Shown piece by piece: positions 7,856 through 16,712 of a DNA stretch of 64,000 nucleotides (position 1 is the first letter of the stretch; each line of letters starts with the position of its first letter). The DNA is from Microbacterium sp. RURRCA19A (GTDB lineage: Bacteria; Actinomycetota; Actinomycetes; Actinomycetales; Microbacteriaceae). The notes below the pieces were generated by a model that was given only the letters and a program-made list of their open reading frames with translations, made no database searches and was not told the DNA's origin. The stretch spans positions 868,001-932,000 of the forward strand of contig NZ_FTNQ01000002.1 in the NCBI RefSeq assembly GCF_900156455.1. The letters run 5' to 3'. Made by a program: the position numbers and the translations under genes.

Positions 7856-9322
7856 ATGGTCGCCACCGGAACCGTCCCTACCGCCGCCCCGCCCGCGAAG
7901 CCCGTCCGGCCGGGCGCCGTCATCGCCCTCCTCGTGGTCGCCGCATTCGTCGTGATCCTCAACGAGACGATCATGGGTGTCGCGCTCCCCGAACTCATGC
8001 GCGAGCTCGACATCACCGCCGCCACCGCGCAGTGGCTGACCACCGCGTTCCTGCTGACGATGGCGGTCGTCATCCCCACCACCGGGTTCCTGATCCAGCG
8101 CTTCCCCCTCCGCGCGTTGTTCTTCGCTGCGATGGGGCTCTTCACGCTGGGAACCGTCATCGCCGCCCTCGCCCCCGGCTTCGGGGTGCTGCTGGTCGGG
8201 CGCATCGTGCAGGCTTCGGGTACGGCGATCATGATCCCGCTGCTGTTCACCACCGTGCTCAACGTCGTGCCCGTCGATCGCCGCGGGCGCATGATGGGCC
8301 TCATCTCCATCGTGATCTCGGTGGCCCCCGCGATCGGACCGACCGTGTCGGGCCTCATCCTGTCGGCGTTCCCGTGGCGGGCGATGTTCGTCGTGATGGT
8401 CCCGATCGCGCTCGTCGCGATCGCCCTCGGTGCACGCTGGGTCCGCAACCTCACCGACACCCGCCCCGTCACGCTCGACGCGGTCTCGGTGGTGCTGTCC
8501 GCGCTCGCCTTCGGCGGGCTCATCTTCGGCCTCTCGAGCATCGGCGAGGCCGCGGGTGGCCACGCGATCGTGCCCGTCTGGGTGCCGCTGGTCGTCGGCA
8601 TCCTGGCGCTCGCCGCCTTCATCGTCCGTCAGCTCCGTCTGGGCGCGACCGACCGCGTGCTGCTGAACCTCTCCGTCTTCCGCCATTCGACGTTCACGGT
8701 GGCCGTCGTGCTCGTGGTCGTGGCGATGACGACGCTGTTCGGCGTACTGATCCTGCTGCCGCTGTACCTGCAGAACGTCCTGGGCCTCGGGACCCTGCCG
8801 ACGGGGCTCATGCTGCTCCCCGGCGGGCTCGTCATGGGACTCATGGCGCCGCTGGTGGGCTCGCTGTTCGACCGTTTCGGCGCGCGCCCGCTGGTGCTGC
8901 CCGGGGCGGTCGTCGCGAGCGTCGCCCTGTGGGGCTTCTCGACGCTGTCGGCGGCCACCCCCATCGGCTTCATCATCGCCGTGCACTGCGTCCTCAGTCT
9001 CGGGTTGGCCTTCATGTTCACGCCGCTGATGACGGCGGCGCTGGGTTCCCTGCCGCGCGAGCTCTACCCGCACGGATCGGCGATCGTCTCCACCGTGCAG
9101 CAGCTGGCGGGCGCGGCGGGCACGGCGGTGTTCGTCACCCTGATGACGGTCGGTGCGGCCGCCGCTGTGGGCGAGGGCAGCGGGATCGTGGATGCCACGG
9201 CCAGCGGCATCCACTCCGCCTTCTTCGTCGCGGCGTGCCTGTCGATCGCGGTGGTGGTGCTGGCGGCGTTCGTGCGGACGCCGAAGCAGGTCGACGGCGG
9301 GGGTGTGCTGGTCGGGCACTGA
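7856..9322 (+). CDS. MFS multidrug exporter (DHA2-like)
   Basis: 488 aa with about 14 hydrophobic segments. The motif ALPELMRELDITAATAQWL (residues about 44-62), GRIVQASGTAIMIP near 118 and the motif WLTTAFLLTMAVVIP near 61 are typical of the EmrB/QacA drug:H+ antiporter family. It starts at ATG 7856; a TTG at 7847 in the same frame is possible. A divergent TetR gene and an operator suggest drug-induced expression. Substrate unknown. Confidence 0.85.
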   Translation: MVATGTVPTAAPPAKPVRPGAVIALLVVAAFVVILNETIMGVALPELMRELDITAATAQWLTTAFLLTMAVVIPTTGFLIQRFPLRALFFAAMGLFTLGTVIAALAPGFGVLLVGRIVQASGTAIMIPLLFTTVLNVVPVDRRGRMMGLISIVISVAPAIGPTVSGLILSAFPWRAMFVVMVPIALVAIALGARWVRNLTDTRPVTLDAVSVVLSALAFGGLIFGLSSIGEAAGGHAIVPVWVPLVVGILALAAFIVRQLRLGATDRVLLNLSVFRHSTFTVAVVLVVVAMTTLFGVLILLPLYLQNVLGLGTLPTGLMLLPGGLVMGLMAPLVGSLFDRFGARPLVLPGAVVASVALWGFSTLSAATPIGFIIAVHCVLSLGLAFMFTPLMTAALGSLPRELYPHGSAIVSTVQQLAGAAGTAVFVTLMTVGAAAAVGEGSGIVDATASGIHSAFFVAACLSIAVVVLAAFVRTPKQVDGGGVLVGH

Positions 9323-9356
9323 GGCGTCGCCGGCCGGCCGCCGCCCGGGGCCGGGG

Positions 9357-10352
9357 TCAGCCGCCGGTCGAGGCCCGGACCACCAGCTCCGGACGGAACC
9401 GCACTCGCCGCGGTGCCGCGGCGGGTTCGGCGAACGATTCGAGCAGCAGCTCGATCGCGGTGACGCCGATCTCGTGTGCCGGTTGGCGTACGGACGACAG
9501 CGGCACCACCGTTGACTGGGCGAAGTCGATGTCGTCGTAGCCGATGATCGCGAGATCCTCCGGCACCCGGATCGTCCCCAGGATCGCCGACCCCTGCAGA
9601 AGGCCCACGGCGAGGAGATCGTTGGCGCAGAAGGCGGCATCGGGGCGATCCTCGGGCCGGCGGGCGGCGAACGCTTCGCCGACCTCCCGGCCGGCGAGAA
9701 CGGTGAGGGTGGGCTTCTCGATGATCTCGAGGTGGGCGTCGGGGGCTTCGGCGAGGGCTCGCCGCGCGCCGTCGAGTCGTGCCGCGACCTGACGGACGGC
9801 GACCGGACCCCCGACGAACGCGAGGCGCCGTCGACCGCGCTCGAGCAGGTGGCGGGTGGCGAGATATCCGCCCTCGACGTCGTCGACGGCGACGGAGGGC
9901 AGGCTGCCGTCGGGCGCTTCGCCGTCGACGAGCACGAGCGGGAGGCCTGCATGCGCGATTCCGGCGGCTGCGACATCGCTCGGTGTGAGCAGTACGCCGC
10001 GGACGCGTTGTTCCCGGAAGAGGTCGAGGTAGGTGTTCTCGCGCGCCCCGTCCTGCCCGCTGTTCCCGAGCAGAACGGAGAGGCCCTCGGCATCCGCTCG
10101 CTCCTCCGCTCCCCGTGCGACCTCGGCGAAGAAGGGGTTCGCGCTGTCGAGCACGATCAGACCGACCGAACGGCTCCGTCCCGCGCGCAGCTGGCGTGCG
10201 GCGTCGTTGCGCACGAATCCGAGCTCCTCGATCGTCGCGTGCACGCGTTCCACGGTGGCGGGGGAGACCTTCTCGGGGCGGTTGAGCACGTTCGAGACGG
10301 TGCCGACCGAGACTCCCGCGGCGGCCGCGACGTCCTTGATGCTCGCTGACAC
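9357..10352 (-). CDS. LacI-family regulator of the rhamnose operon
   Basis: 331 aa. LacI DNA-binding head SIKDVAAAAGVSVGTVSNVL at residues 4-23 with hinge region near 50-60, then a periplasmic-binding-protein-like sugar domain ending near 325. It starts at GTG 10352 with a GGGGAGGA ribosome site. It is divergent from rhaI, and two copies of TGAAACGATTCA lie between them, so it probably represses the rhamnose genes and itself and is released by rhamnose or a pathway intermediate. The assignment as the rhamnose regulator rests on position and operators. Confidence 0.85.
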   Translation of the reverse strand: MSASIKDVAAAAGVSVGTVSNVLNRPEKVSPATVERVHATIEELGFVRNDAARQLRAGRSRSVGLIVLDSANPFFAEVARGAEERADAEGLSVLLGNSGQDGARENTYLDLFREQRVRGVLLTPSDVAAAGIAHAGLPLVLVDGEAPDGSLPSVAVDDVEGGYLATRHLLERGRRRLAFVGGPVAVRQVAARLDGARRALAEAPDAHLEIIEKPTLTVLAGREVGEAFAARRPEDRPDAAFCANDLLAVGLLQGSAILGTIRVPEDLAIIGYDDIDFAQSTVVPLSSVRQPAHEIGVTAIELLLESFAEPAAAPRRVRFRPELVVRASTGG

Positions 10353-10396
10353 CGATGCTCCTCCCCTTGACGAACCGAGGCCTCCACACTACAGTC

Positions 10397-10425
10397 TGAA
10401 ACGATTCAAGTTATGAAACGATTCA
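10397..10425. promoter_or_regulatory. Two LacI-type operators, direct repeat
   Basis: TGAAACGATTCA occurs at 10397-10408 and 10414-10425, a 17-bp repeat distance. Each is a near-palindrome with a central CG, typical of LacI sites, and both lie in the divergent gap before rhaI. Confidence 0.8.
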
Positions 10426-10468
10426 CGCGTTTCCTCCGAACCCCACCGTCGTGGAGAAGGACCGCCCC

Positions 10469-11635
10469 ATGAGCACCCTCACCCCCGAGATCCTCTCGAC
10501 CCTCGAGAGCCAGGCCATCGAGCTGCCTTCCTGGGCGTTCGGCAACTCCGGCACACGTTTCCGCGTGTTCCCGACCGCGGGCACGCCCCGCGATCCGTTC
10601 GAGAAGATCGCGGATGCCGCCCAGGTGCACCGCCTCACGGCCCTCGCCCCGACCGTGGCGCTCCACATTCCGTGGGATCTCGTCGACGACTTCGGCGCCC
10701 TCCGTCGGCACGCCGAAGACCTCGGCGTGAAGCTCGGCACGGTCAACTCCAACACCTTCCAGGACGAGGACTACAAGTTCGGCGCCCTCACCCACCACGA
10801 CGAGCGCATCCGCCGCAAGGCCATCGACCACCACCTCGCGTGCATCGACGTGATGGATGCCACGGGCTCCCGCGATCTGAAGATCTGGCTCGCCGAGGGG
10901 TCGAACTACCCCGGTCAGAACGACATGCGGGGCCGGCAGGACCGTCTGCAGGACTCGCTGCAGCAGATCTACGCGCGTCTCGGCGACGACCAGCGCCTCG
11001 TGCTGGAGTACAAGTTCTTCGAGCCGTCGTTCTACCACACGGATGTTCCGGACTGGGGGACCTCCTACGCCCAGGTCGCCGCGCTCGGCGACAAGGCGCT
11101 CGTGTGCCTCGATACCGGCCACCACGCGCCGGGAACCAACATCGAGTTCATCGTCATGCAGCTGCTGCGCCTCGGGAAGCTCGGCTCGTTCGACTTCAAC
11201 TCGCGCTTCTACGCCGACGACGACCTCATCGTCGGTGCGGCCGACCCGTTCCAGCTCTTCCGCATCCTCACAGAGGTCGTGCGCGGCGGGGGTCTCAACA
11301 ACCCCGACGTGGCGTTCATGCTCGACCAGTGCCACAACATCGAGGACAAGATCCCCGGCCAGATCCGCTCCGTGCTGAACGTGCAGGAGATGACCGCGCG
11401 CGCGTTGCTCGTCGACCGTGACGCGCTCACCGCCGCTCAGCAGGCGAACGACGTCCTCGCCGCGAACGCAGTGATGATGGATGCCTTCTACACCGACGTG
11501 CGTCCCGCTCTCGCCGAGTGGCGCGAGTCGCGCGGCCTCCCCGCCGACCCGATGGCCGCGTTCGCGGCATCCGGCTACCTGCCCCGCATCGCGGAAGAGC
11601 GTGTCGGCGGCACCCAGGCCGGCTGGGGCGCCTGA
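10469..11635 (+). CDS. rhaI: L-rhamnose isomerase
   Basis: 388 aa; converts L-rhamnose to L-rhamnulose, step one of the pathway. The sequence matches the RhaI type found in Pseudomonas and actinobacteria: ELPSWAFGNSGTRF near 17-30, KIWLAEGSNYPGQNDMRGRQ near 140-159, EYKFFEPSFYHTDVPDWG near 184, CLDTGHHAPGTN near 214 and FDFNSRFYADDDL near 240. Acidic and His residues in the last three blocks are the metal ligands in this TIM-barrel family. The ATG at 10469 is preferred to GTG 10451 because GGAGAAGGA sits 7 nt upstream. It is first in the rhamnose operon, under the two operators. Confidence 0.95.
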   Translation: MSTLTPEILSTLESQAIELPSWAFGNSGTRFRVFPTAGTPRDPFEKIADAAQVHRLTALAPTVALHIPWDLVDDFGALRRHAEDLGVKLGTVNSNTFQDEDYKFGALTHHDERIRRKAIDHHLACIDVMDATGSRDLKIWLAEGSNYPGQNDMRGRQDRLQDSLQQIYARLGDDQRLVLEYKFFEPSFYHTDVPDWGTSYAQVAALGDKALVCLDTGHHAPGTNIEFIVMQLLRLGKLGSFDFNSRFYADDDLIVGAADPFQLFRILTEVVRGGGLNNPDVAFMLDQCHNIEDKIPGQIRSVLNVQEMTARALLVDRDALTAAQQANDVLAANAVMMDAFYTDVRPALAEWRESRGLPADPMAAFAASGYLPRIAEERVGGTQAGWGA

Positions 11636-11643
11636 TCCAGACC

Positions 11644-11677
11644 CACCGGGGCGGCGTCTGAATCCGCCGTCCCGGTG
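11644..11677. terminator. Hairpin after rhaI
   Basis: 13-nt arms at 11644-11656 and 11665-11677 pair with one G-U, loop 8 nt, 8 bp after the rhaI stop. No U tract follows, so it may be a weak terminator or an RNA-stabilising stem. Confidence 0.5.
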
Positions 11678-11724
11678 TCCACCCCGCTGCCGCCCCGCGC
11701 AGGGCGGCCCCCCACATGGCTTGA

Positions 11725-11775
11725 GTGTCCCGGACACGCGGATGCGCCCCACCGGCATCCGCGTGTTCTGGACAC
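11725..11775. other. Long hairpin in the rhaI-rhaD gap
   Basis: Arms of 21 nt (11725-11745 and 11755-11775) pair completely if G-U pairs are allowed, around a 9-nt loop. It ends 26 nt before the ATG at 11802 and 7 nt before the ribosome site. It could be an attenuator or an RNA processing/stability element controlling the downstream pair relative to rhaI. Confidence 0.6.
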
Positions 11776-11801
11776 CGAACGGTGAAAGGAACCTCACCCG
11801 C

Positions 11802-13841
11802 ATGAACACCAGCTCCACCGCCGCCGACCTCGTCGCGCGCAGCAACCGCCTCGGCTCCGATCCGAAGGTCACCAATTACGCCGGCGGCAACACGTCCGCC
11901 AAGGGCACCGACATCGACCCCGTCACCGGTGAGCCGGTCGAGCTGCTCTGGGTCAAGGGATCCGGGGGTGACCTCGGCACCCTCACCGAGAAGGGCCTCG
12001 CGGTGCTACGGCTCGACCGCATGCGCGCCCTCGTCGACGTGTACCCGGGCATCGAGCGCGAGGACGAGATGGTCGCGGCGTTCGATTACTGCCTGCACGG
12101 CAAGGGGGGTGCGGCCCCGTCGATCGACACCGCGATGCATGGATTGGTGGATGCCGCGCACGTCGACCACCTGCACCCCGACGCGGGCATCGCGATCGCG
12201 ACCGCCGCCGACGGCGAGGAGCTCACGGCGAAGATCTTCGGCGACAAGGTCGTGTGGGTGCCGTGGCGTCGCCCCGGCTTCCAGCTCGGCCTGGACATCG
12301 CGGCGATCAAGGCGCAGAATCCCCAGGCGATCGGCACGATCCTCGGCGGACACGGCATCACGGCGTGGGGCGACACGTCGGAGGAGGCGGAGCGCAACTC
12401 GCTCTGGATCATCGACACCGCGCAGGCGTACATCGACGCGAACGGTGCGGCCGAGCCCTTCGGCGGCGTGCGCGACGGCTTCGCTGCCCTCCCCGAGGCG
12501 GAGCGTCGTGCGAAGGCCGCGGCCCTTGCCGCGACCATCCGCGGGCTCGCGTCCACCGACAAGCCGATGGTCGGTCACTTCACCGACTCCGACGTCGTGC
12601 TCGACTTCCTGGCATCCGAGAAGGCCCCTGCCCTCGCCGCGCTGGGTACGAGCTGCCCGGATCACTTCCTGCGCACCAAGGTCAAGCCGCTGATCCTCGA
12701 CCTGCCGGCCGACGCCTCGGTCGAAGATTCGATCGCGCGCCTGAAGGAGCTGCACGCGGAGTACCGCGCCGACTACCAGGCCTACTACGACGCGCACGCC
12801 ACGGCCGACAGCCCCGCGATCCGCGGCGCCGACCCGCTCATCGTGCTCGTGCCGGGCGTCGGCATGTTCTCGTACGGCGCGAACAAGCAGACCGCGCGCG
12901 TCGCGGGGGAGTTCTACGTCAACGCGATCAATGTCATGCGCGGCGCCGAGGCGCTGTCGACGTACGCGCCGATCTCGGATGCCGAGAAGTTCCGCATCGA
13001 GTACTGGGCGCTGGAAGAGGCCAAGCTCCAGCGGATGCCGAAGCCGAAGACGCACCAGGGCCGCATCGCGTTCGTCACGGGCGCGGCATCCGGAATCGGC
13101 AAGGCCATCGCGACCCGCCTCGCCGCCGAGGGCGCGTGCGTCGTCGTCGCCGACCTCGATCTCGAGAAGGCGCAGGCCGCGGCCGCCGAACTGGGCGGCA
13201 CCGACGTCGCGATCGGTGTGGCGGCGAACGTGGCGGATGCCGCGGGCGTGCAGGCCGCGATCGATGCGACGCTGCTGGCGTTCGGCGGGATCGACCTCGT
13301 GGTGAACAACGCGGGGCTGTCGCTGTCGAAGCCGCTGCTGGAGACCACCGAGAAGGACTGGGACCTGCAGCACGACGTCATGGCCAAGGGCTCGTTCCTC
13401 GTGTCGAAGGCCGCGGCGAAGGCCCTCATCGAGCAGAAGCTCGGCGGCGACGTCATCTACATCTCGTCGAAGAACTCCGTGTTCGCGGGGCCGAACAACA
13501 TCGCCTACTCGGCGACGAAGGCCGACCAGGCGCACCAGGTGCGTCTGCTGGCGGTCGAGCTCGGCGAGCACGGCGTGCGCGTGAACGGCATCAACCCCGA
13601 CGGCGTCGTGCGCGGCTCGGGCATCTTCGCCGCCGGGTGGGGCGCGAACCGCGCCGCGACCTACGGCGTGAAGGAAGAGGACCTCGGCCAGTTCTACGCC
13701 AACCGCACGATCCTCAAACGCGAGGTCGTGCCCGAGAACGTCGCCGACGCGGTGTACGTGCTCACCGGCCCCGAACTCTCGCGCACGACCGGTCTGCACG
13801 TGCCCGTGGACTCGGGCGTCGCCGCGGCGTTCCTGCGATGA
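11802..13841 (+). CDS. rhaD: Rhamnulose-1-phosphate aldolase / alcohol dehydrogenase fusion
   Basis: 679 aa with two domains. Residues 1-400 are a class II aldolase (NYAGGNTSAKG near 26, HLHPD metal-binding histidines near 124-128) that would split L-rhamnulose 1-phosphate into dihydroxyacetone phosphate and L-lactaldehyde. Residues about 420-679 are a short-chain dehydrogenase with TGAASGIG near 425 and the YSATK catalytic motif near 569, which would act on lactaldehyde. This fusion is a known family (RhaD_aldol-ADH). The start is ATG 11802 with GAAAGGA about 11 nt upstream; the frame is open further upstream but has no matching protein. The next gene starts in its stop (ATGA), so both are translated together. 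Confidence 0.93.
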   Translation: MNTSSTAADLVARSNRLGSDPKVTNYAGGNTSAKGTDIDPVTGEPVELLWVKGSGGDLGTLTEKGLAVLRLDRMRALVDVYPGIEREDEMVAAFDYCLHGKGGAAPSIDTAMHGLVDAAHVDHLHPDAGIAIATAADGEELTAKIFGDKVVWVPWRRPGFQLGLDIAAIKAQNPQAIGTILGGHGITAWGDTSEEAERNSLWIIDTAQAYIDANGAAEPFGGVRDGFAALPEAERRAKAAALAATIRGLASTDKPMVGHFTDSDVVLDFLASEKAPALAALGTSCPDHFLRTKVKPLILDLPADASVEDSIARLKELHAEYRADYQAYYDAHATADSPAIRGADPLIVLVPGVGMFSYGANKQTARVAGEFYVNAINVMRGAEALSTYAPISDAEKFRIEYWALEEAKLQRMPKPKTHQGRIAFVTGAASGIGKAIATRLAAEGACVVVADLDLEKAQAAAAELGGTDVAIGVAANVADAAGVQAAIDATLLAFGGIDLVVNNAGLSLSKPLLETTEKDWDLQHDVMAKGSFLVSKAAAKALIEQKLGGDVIYISSKNSVFAGPNNIAYSATKADQAHQVRLLAVELGEHGVRVNGINPDGVVRGSGIFAAGWGANRAATYGVKEEDLGQFYANRTILKREVVPENVADAVYVLTGPELSRTTGLHVPVDSGVAAAFLR

Positions 13842-15289
13842 GCGTCACGTCGCCGGGCGCGGCCGGAGCCGGGACCGCGCCCGTGACGCTTGACGGCGTC
13901 CGCGCCGTCGCGGCGGTCGACCTGGGTGCCACGAGCGGTCGCGTCATGATCGGCCGGGTCGGCGACGGCATCCTCGCGCTCGAGGAGGTCGCGCGCTTCC
14001 CGAACGGACCGATCGAGCGCGCCGACGGATGGCACTGGGACATCGAGGCGCTGTGGGGGCACGTGCGGGCGGGGCTCGCCGAAGCCCTGCGCCGCGAGCC
14101 GTCGATCGAGAGCGTCGGCATCGACTCGTGGGCCGTCGACTACGGCCTGCTGCGCGGCGGGGACCTGCTCGCCGAGCCGTTCCACTACCGCGACGTCCGC
14201 ACCGCGCGCGGGGTCGACGCGGTCCACGCGACGGTGCCGTTCGAAGAGCTGTACCGCCGCAACGGCCTGCAGTTCCTCCCGTTCACCACGCTGTACCAGT
14301 ACGCGGCCGATCCGCGCCTGGCGGAGGCGGAGACGAGCGCGCTCATCCCCGACCTCATCGCGTACCGCCTCACCGGGCGCACGGTCGCCGAACGCACCAA
14401 CGCCTCGACGACCGGCCTGCTCGACGTGCGCACGGGGGAGTGGGACACGGCTCTGGCCGAGGCGCTCGGCATCCCGGCATCCGTTCTGCCTCCGCTGGTG
14501 GACCCGGGCGAGACGATCGGGGCCACCCCCGCCGACCTGGGTGCCGTGCCCGTCGTCGCGGTCGGGTCGCACGACACGGCGTCGGCGATCGTCGCCGTTC
14601 CGCTGTCGACGCCGAACGCCGCGTACATCTCCTGCGGCACGTGGGGGCTCGTGGGGCTCGAGCTTCCCGAACCGATCGTGACGGAGGCCGCCCGCGCGGC
14701 GAACTTCACGAACGAGGGCGGAGTGGATGGGCGCGTGCGCTTCCTCCACAACGTCACCGGGCTGTGGCTGCTCAGTGAGACGGTGCGCGCGTGGGAGGAG
14801 GAGGACGGTTCCGCGATCGACCTCCCGTTGCTCCTCGCCTCGGCCGGTGCGGTGTCGCCGCCGGCGCGCCTGTTCGACGCCAACGCGCCCGAGCTCGCAG
14901 CCCCCGGAGATATGCCCGGTCGCATCGCCGCGCTGCTCGGCGCCGACCGTCCGGGCCGGGCCGGGCGCCCGATGTTCGCGCGGATCATCGTCGAGAGCAT
15001 CGCCGCCGCGTTCGCTCAGGCCGTCCGCACGGCGGGTGCGCTCGCGGATCGCGAGATCGACGTCATCCACCTCGTGGGCGGTGGCGCCCGCAACGCCCTG
15101 CTGTGCCAGGCGACCGCGGACCGGACGGGCGTGCCCGTGCTCGCGGGTCCCGTCGAGGCCACCGCGCTCGGCAACGTCCTCGTCCAGGCCCGCGCCCTCG
15201 GCTGCTTCGGCGCCGACGCGAGCCTGGAGGACCTGCGTGCCCGCGTCGGGCACGCAGGTCCTCCCCGCCGTTACGACCCCCGTTCCTGA
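13838..15289 (+). CDS. rhaB: Rhamnulokinase
   Basis: 483 aa of the FGGY sugar kinase family; phosphorylates L-rhamnulose at C1. Motifs: [10 protein letters not shown] near 27-36 (phosphate 1), [15 protein letters not shown] near 88-102, [10 protein letters not shown] near 241, [10 protein letters not shown] near 264 (RhaB-like) and [12 protein letters not shown] near 410. ATG overlaps the rhaD stop. The enzyme works between RhaI and the aldolase. A small GC hairpin follows the stop. Confidence 0.94.
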   Translation: MSVTSPGAAGAGTAPVTLDGVRAVAAVDLGATSGRVMIGRVGDGILALEEVARFPNGPIERADGWHWDIEALWGHVRAGLAEALRREPSIESVGIDSWAVDYGLLRGGDLLAEPFHYRDVRTARGVDAVHATVPFEELYRRNGLQFLPFTTLYQYAADPRLAEAETSALIPDLIAYRLTGRTVAERTNASTTGLLDVRTGEWDTALAEALGIPASVLPPLVDPGETIGATPADLGAVPVVAVGSHDTASAIVAVPLSTPNAAYISCGTWGLVGLELPEPIVTEAARAANFTNEGGVDGRVRFLHNVTGLWLLSETVRAWEEEDGSAIDLPLLLASAGAVSPPARLFDANAPELAAPGDMPGRIAALLGADRPGRAGRPMFARIIVESIAAAFAQAVRTAGALADREIDVIHLVGGGARNALLCQATADRTGVPVLAGPVEATALGNVLVQARALGCFGADASLEDLRARVGHAGPPRRYDPRS

Positions 15290-15295
15290 ACACCG

Positions 15296-15310
15296 CGCCC
15301 GAATCGGGCG
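15296..15310. terminator. GC hairpin after rhaB
   Basis: CGCCCGA-A-TCGGGCG, perfect 7-bp arms, 7 bp after the rhaB stop. No U tract; overlaps the spacer of the next promoter. Confidence 0.4.
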
Positions 15311-15330
15311 TAGTCTGTGGTCAGACCACA
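15311..15330 (+). promoter_or_regulatory. lldD -10 box with FadR/LldR-type operator
   Basis: TAGTCT at 15311-15316 fits a -10 box. TGTGGTC-A-GACCACA at 15316-15330 overlaps the expected transcription start. It contains TGGTCAGACCA, which fits the TNGTNNNACNA site known for LldR (a FadR-type regulator of lactate genes in Corynebacterium). The regulator is not in this window. Confidence 0.7.
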
Positions 15331-15345
15331 CGAAAGCGAGACTCC

Positions 15346-16602
15346 ATGGTTCAGCGCCAGCTGCCCAAGGTCGGCGAGCTCCTCGAGCTCATGCAGTTCA
15401 AGAAGCCCGAGCTCGACGCCCGCAAGCGCCGCCTCGACGCCGCGCTCACGATCGATGATCTGCGCACGATCGCGAAGCGCCGCACCCCGAAGGCCGCGTT
15501 CGATTACACCGACGGCGCCGCCGAGGGCGAGCTCTCGCTCGACCGTGCCCGCCGCGCGTTCGAGGACGTCGAGTTCCACCCCGACATCCTGCGGCCGGCC
15601 GCGAACGTCGACACGTCGTGCGAGATTCTCGGCGGCCCCTCGGCGCTGCCGTTCGGCATCGCGCCCACCGGCTTCACCCGCCTGATGCAGACCGAGGGCG
15701 AGACCGCCGGTGCGTCCGCGGCGGCGGCCGCCGGCATCCCGTTCACGCTCTCCACGCTCGGCACGACCTCGATCGAGGGCGTGAAGGCCGCGAACCCGGT
15801 GGGGCGCAACTGGTTCCAGCTGTACGTCATGAAGCAGCGCGAGATCTCGTACGGGCTCGTCGAGCGGGCGGCGGCGGCCGGGTTCGACACCCTGCAGTTC
15901 ACCGTCGACACCCCCATTGCGGGCGCTCGCCTGCGCGACAAGCGCAACGGCTTCTCGATCCCGCCGCAGTTGACGGTCGGCACGATCGTCAACGCCATCC
16001 CGCGGCCCTGGTGGTGGTTCGACTTCCTCACCACGCCGAAACTCGAGTTCGCGTCGCTCAGCACGACCGGTGGCACCGTCGGCGAGCTGCTCAACGCCGC
16101 GATGGACCCGACCATCAGCTACGACGACCTCGACATCATCCGCGGCATGTGGCCGGGCAAGCTCGTCGTGAAGGGCGTGCAGAACGTCGCCGACGCGGCG
16201 CGCCTGGTCGATCTCGGCGTCGACGGCATCGTGCTCTCCAACCACGGCGGTCGCCAGCTCGACCGGGCCCCGATCCCGTTCCGGCTCCTGCCGCAGGTCG
16301 TGCGCGAGGTCGGCAAGGACGCCACGATCATGGTCGACACCGGCATCATGAACGGCGCCGACATCGTGGCATCCATCGCCCTCGGCGCGAAGTTCACCCT
16401 CATCGGCCGCGCCTACCTGTACGGCCTCATGGCGGGCGGACGCCAGGGCGTCGACCGCACGATCGCGATCCTCCGCAGCGAGATCGAGCGCACGATGACC
16501 CTGCTCGGCGTCTCGTCTCTCGCAGAGCTCGAGCCGCGGCACGTCACGCAGCTGACGCGGCTGGTGCCGGTCGGCGACGCGGGGGTCGACGCGCGCGTCT
16601 GA
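15346..16602 (+). CDS. lldD: FMN-dependent L-lactate dehydrogenase (alpha-hydroxy-acid dehydrogenase)
   Basis: 418 aa, TIM-barrel FMN enzyme. YTDGAAEGE near 53-61, [13 protein letters not shown] near 103-115, [11 protein letters not shown] near 156, [13 protein letters not shown] near 275 and [12 protein letters not shown] near 297-308 (active-site His near 299) are the family landmarks. L-lactate dehydrogenase is the most likely activity, oxidising L-lactate to pyruvate; other short 2-hydroxy acids are possible. Directly after the rhamnose genes it would complete conversion of lactaldehyde-derived lactate to pyruvate, but it has its own promoter and operator, so it is separately induced. Confidence 0.88.
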   Translation: MVQRQLPKVGELLELMQFKKPELDARKRRLDAALTIDDLRTIAKRRTPKAAFDYTDGAAEGELSLDRARRAFEDVEFHPDILRPAANVDTSCEILGGPSALPFGIAPTGFTRLMQTEGETAGASAAAAAGIPFTLSTLGTTSIEGVKAANPVGRNWFQLYVMKQREISYGLVERAAAAGFDTLQFTVDTPIAGARLRDKRNGFSIPPQLTVGTIVNAIPRPWWWFDFLTTPKLEFASLSTTGGTVGELLNAAMDPTISYDDLDIIRGMWPGKLVVKGVQNVADAARLVDLGVDGIVLSNHGGRQLDRAPIPFRLLPQVVREVGKDATIMVDTGIMNGADIVASIALGAKFTLIGRAYLYGLMAGGRQGVDRTIAILRSEIERTMTLLGVSSLAELEPRHVTQLTRLVPVGDAGVDARV

Positions 16603-16639
16603 TCCCGGGGCGGCGCCTCGGTGCGCAGCGTCGGTGCTT

Positions 16640-16685
16640 CGCGCAACCTCGGTCCGGAATCCATGGATGCCGCCGAGGTTGCGCG
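16640..16685. repeat. Intergenic inverted repeat C
   Basis: CGCGCAACCTCGG (16640-16652) and its exact complement (16673-16685), 20-nt loop, between convergent lldD and an MFS gene. A further half-copy GAGGTTGTGC follows near 16693. It may end both transcripts. Confidence 0.65.
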
Positions 16686-16712
16686 GATCGCTGAGGTTGT
16701 GCCGCGCGCGGC

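Noticed and set aside
12254-13837. A long in-frame upstream extension of rhaB
   Set aside because: It lies inside the rhaD fusion gene in another frame; rhaB homology begins at 13838.
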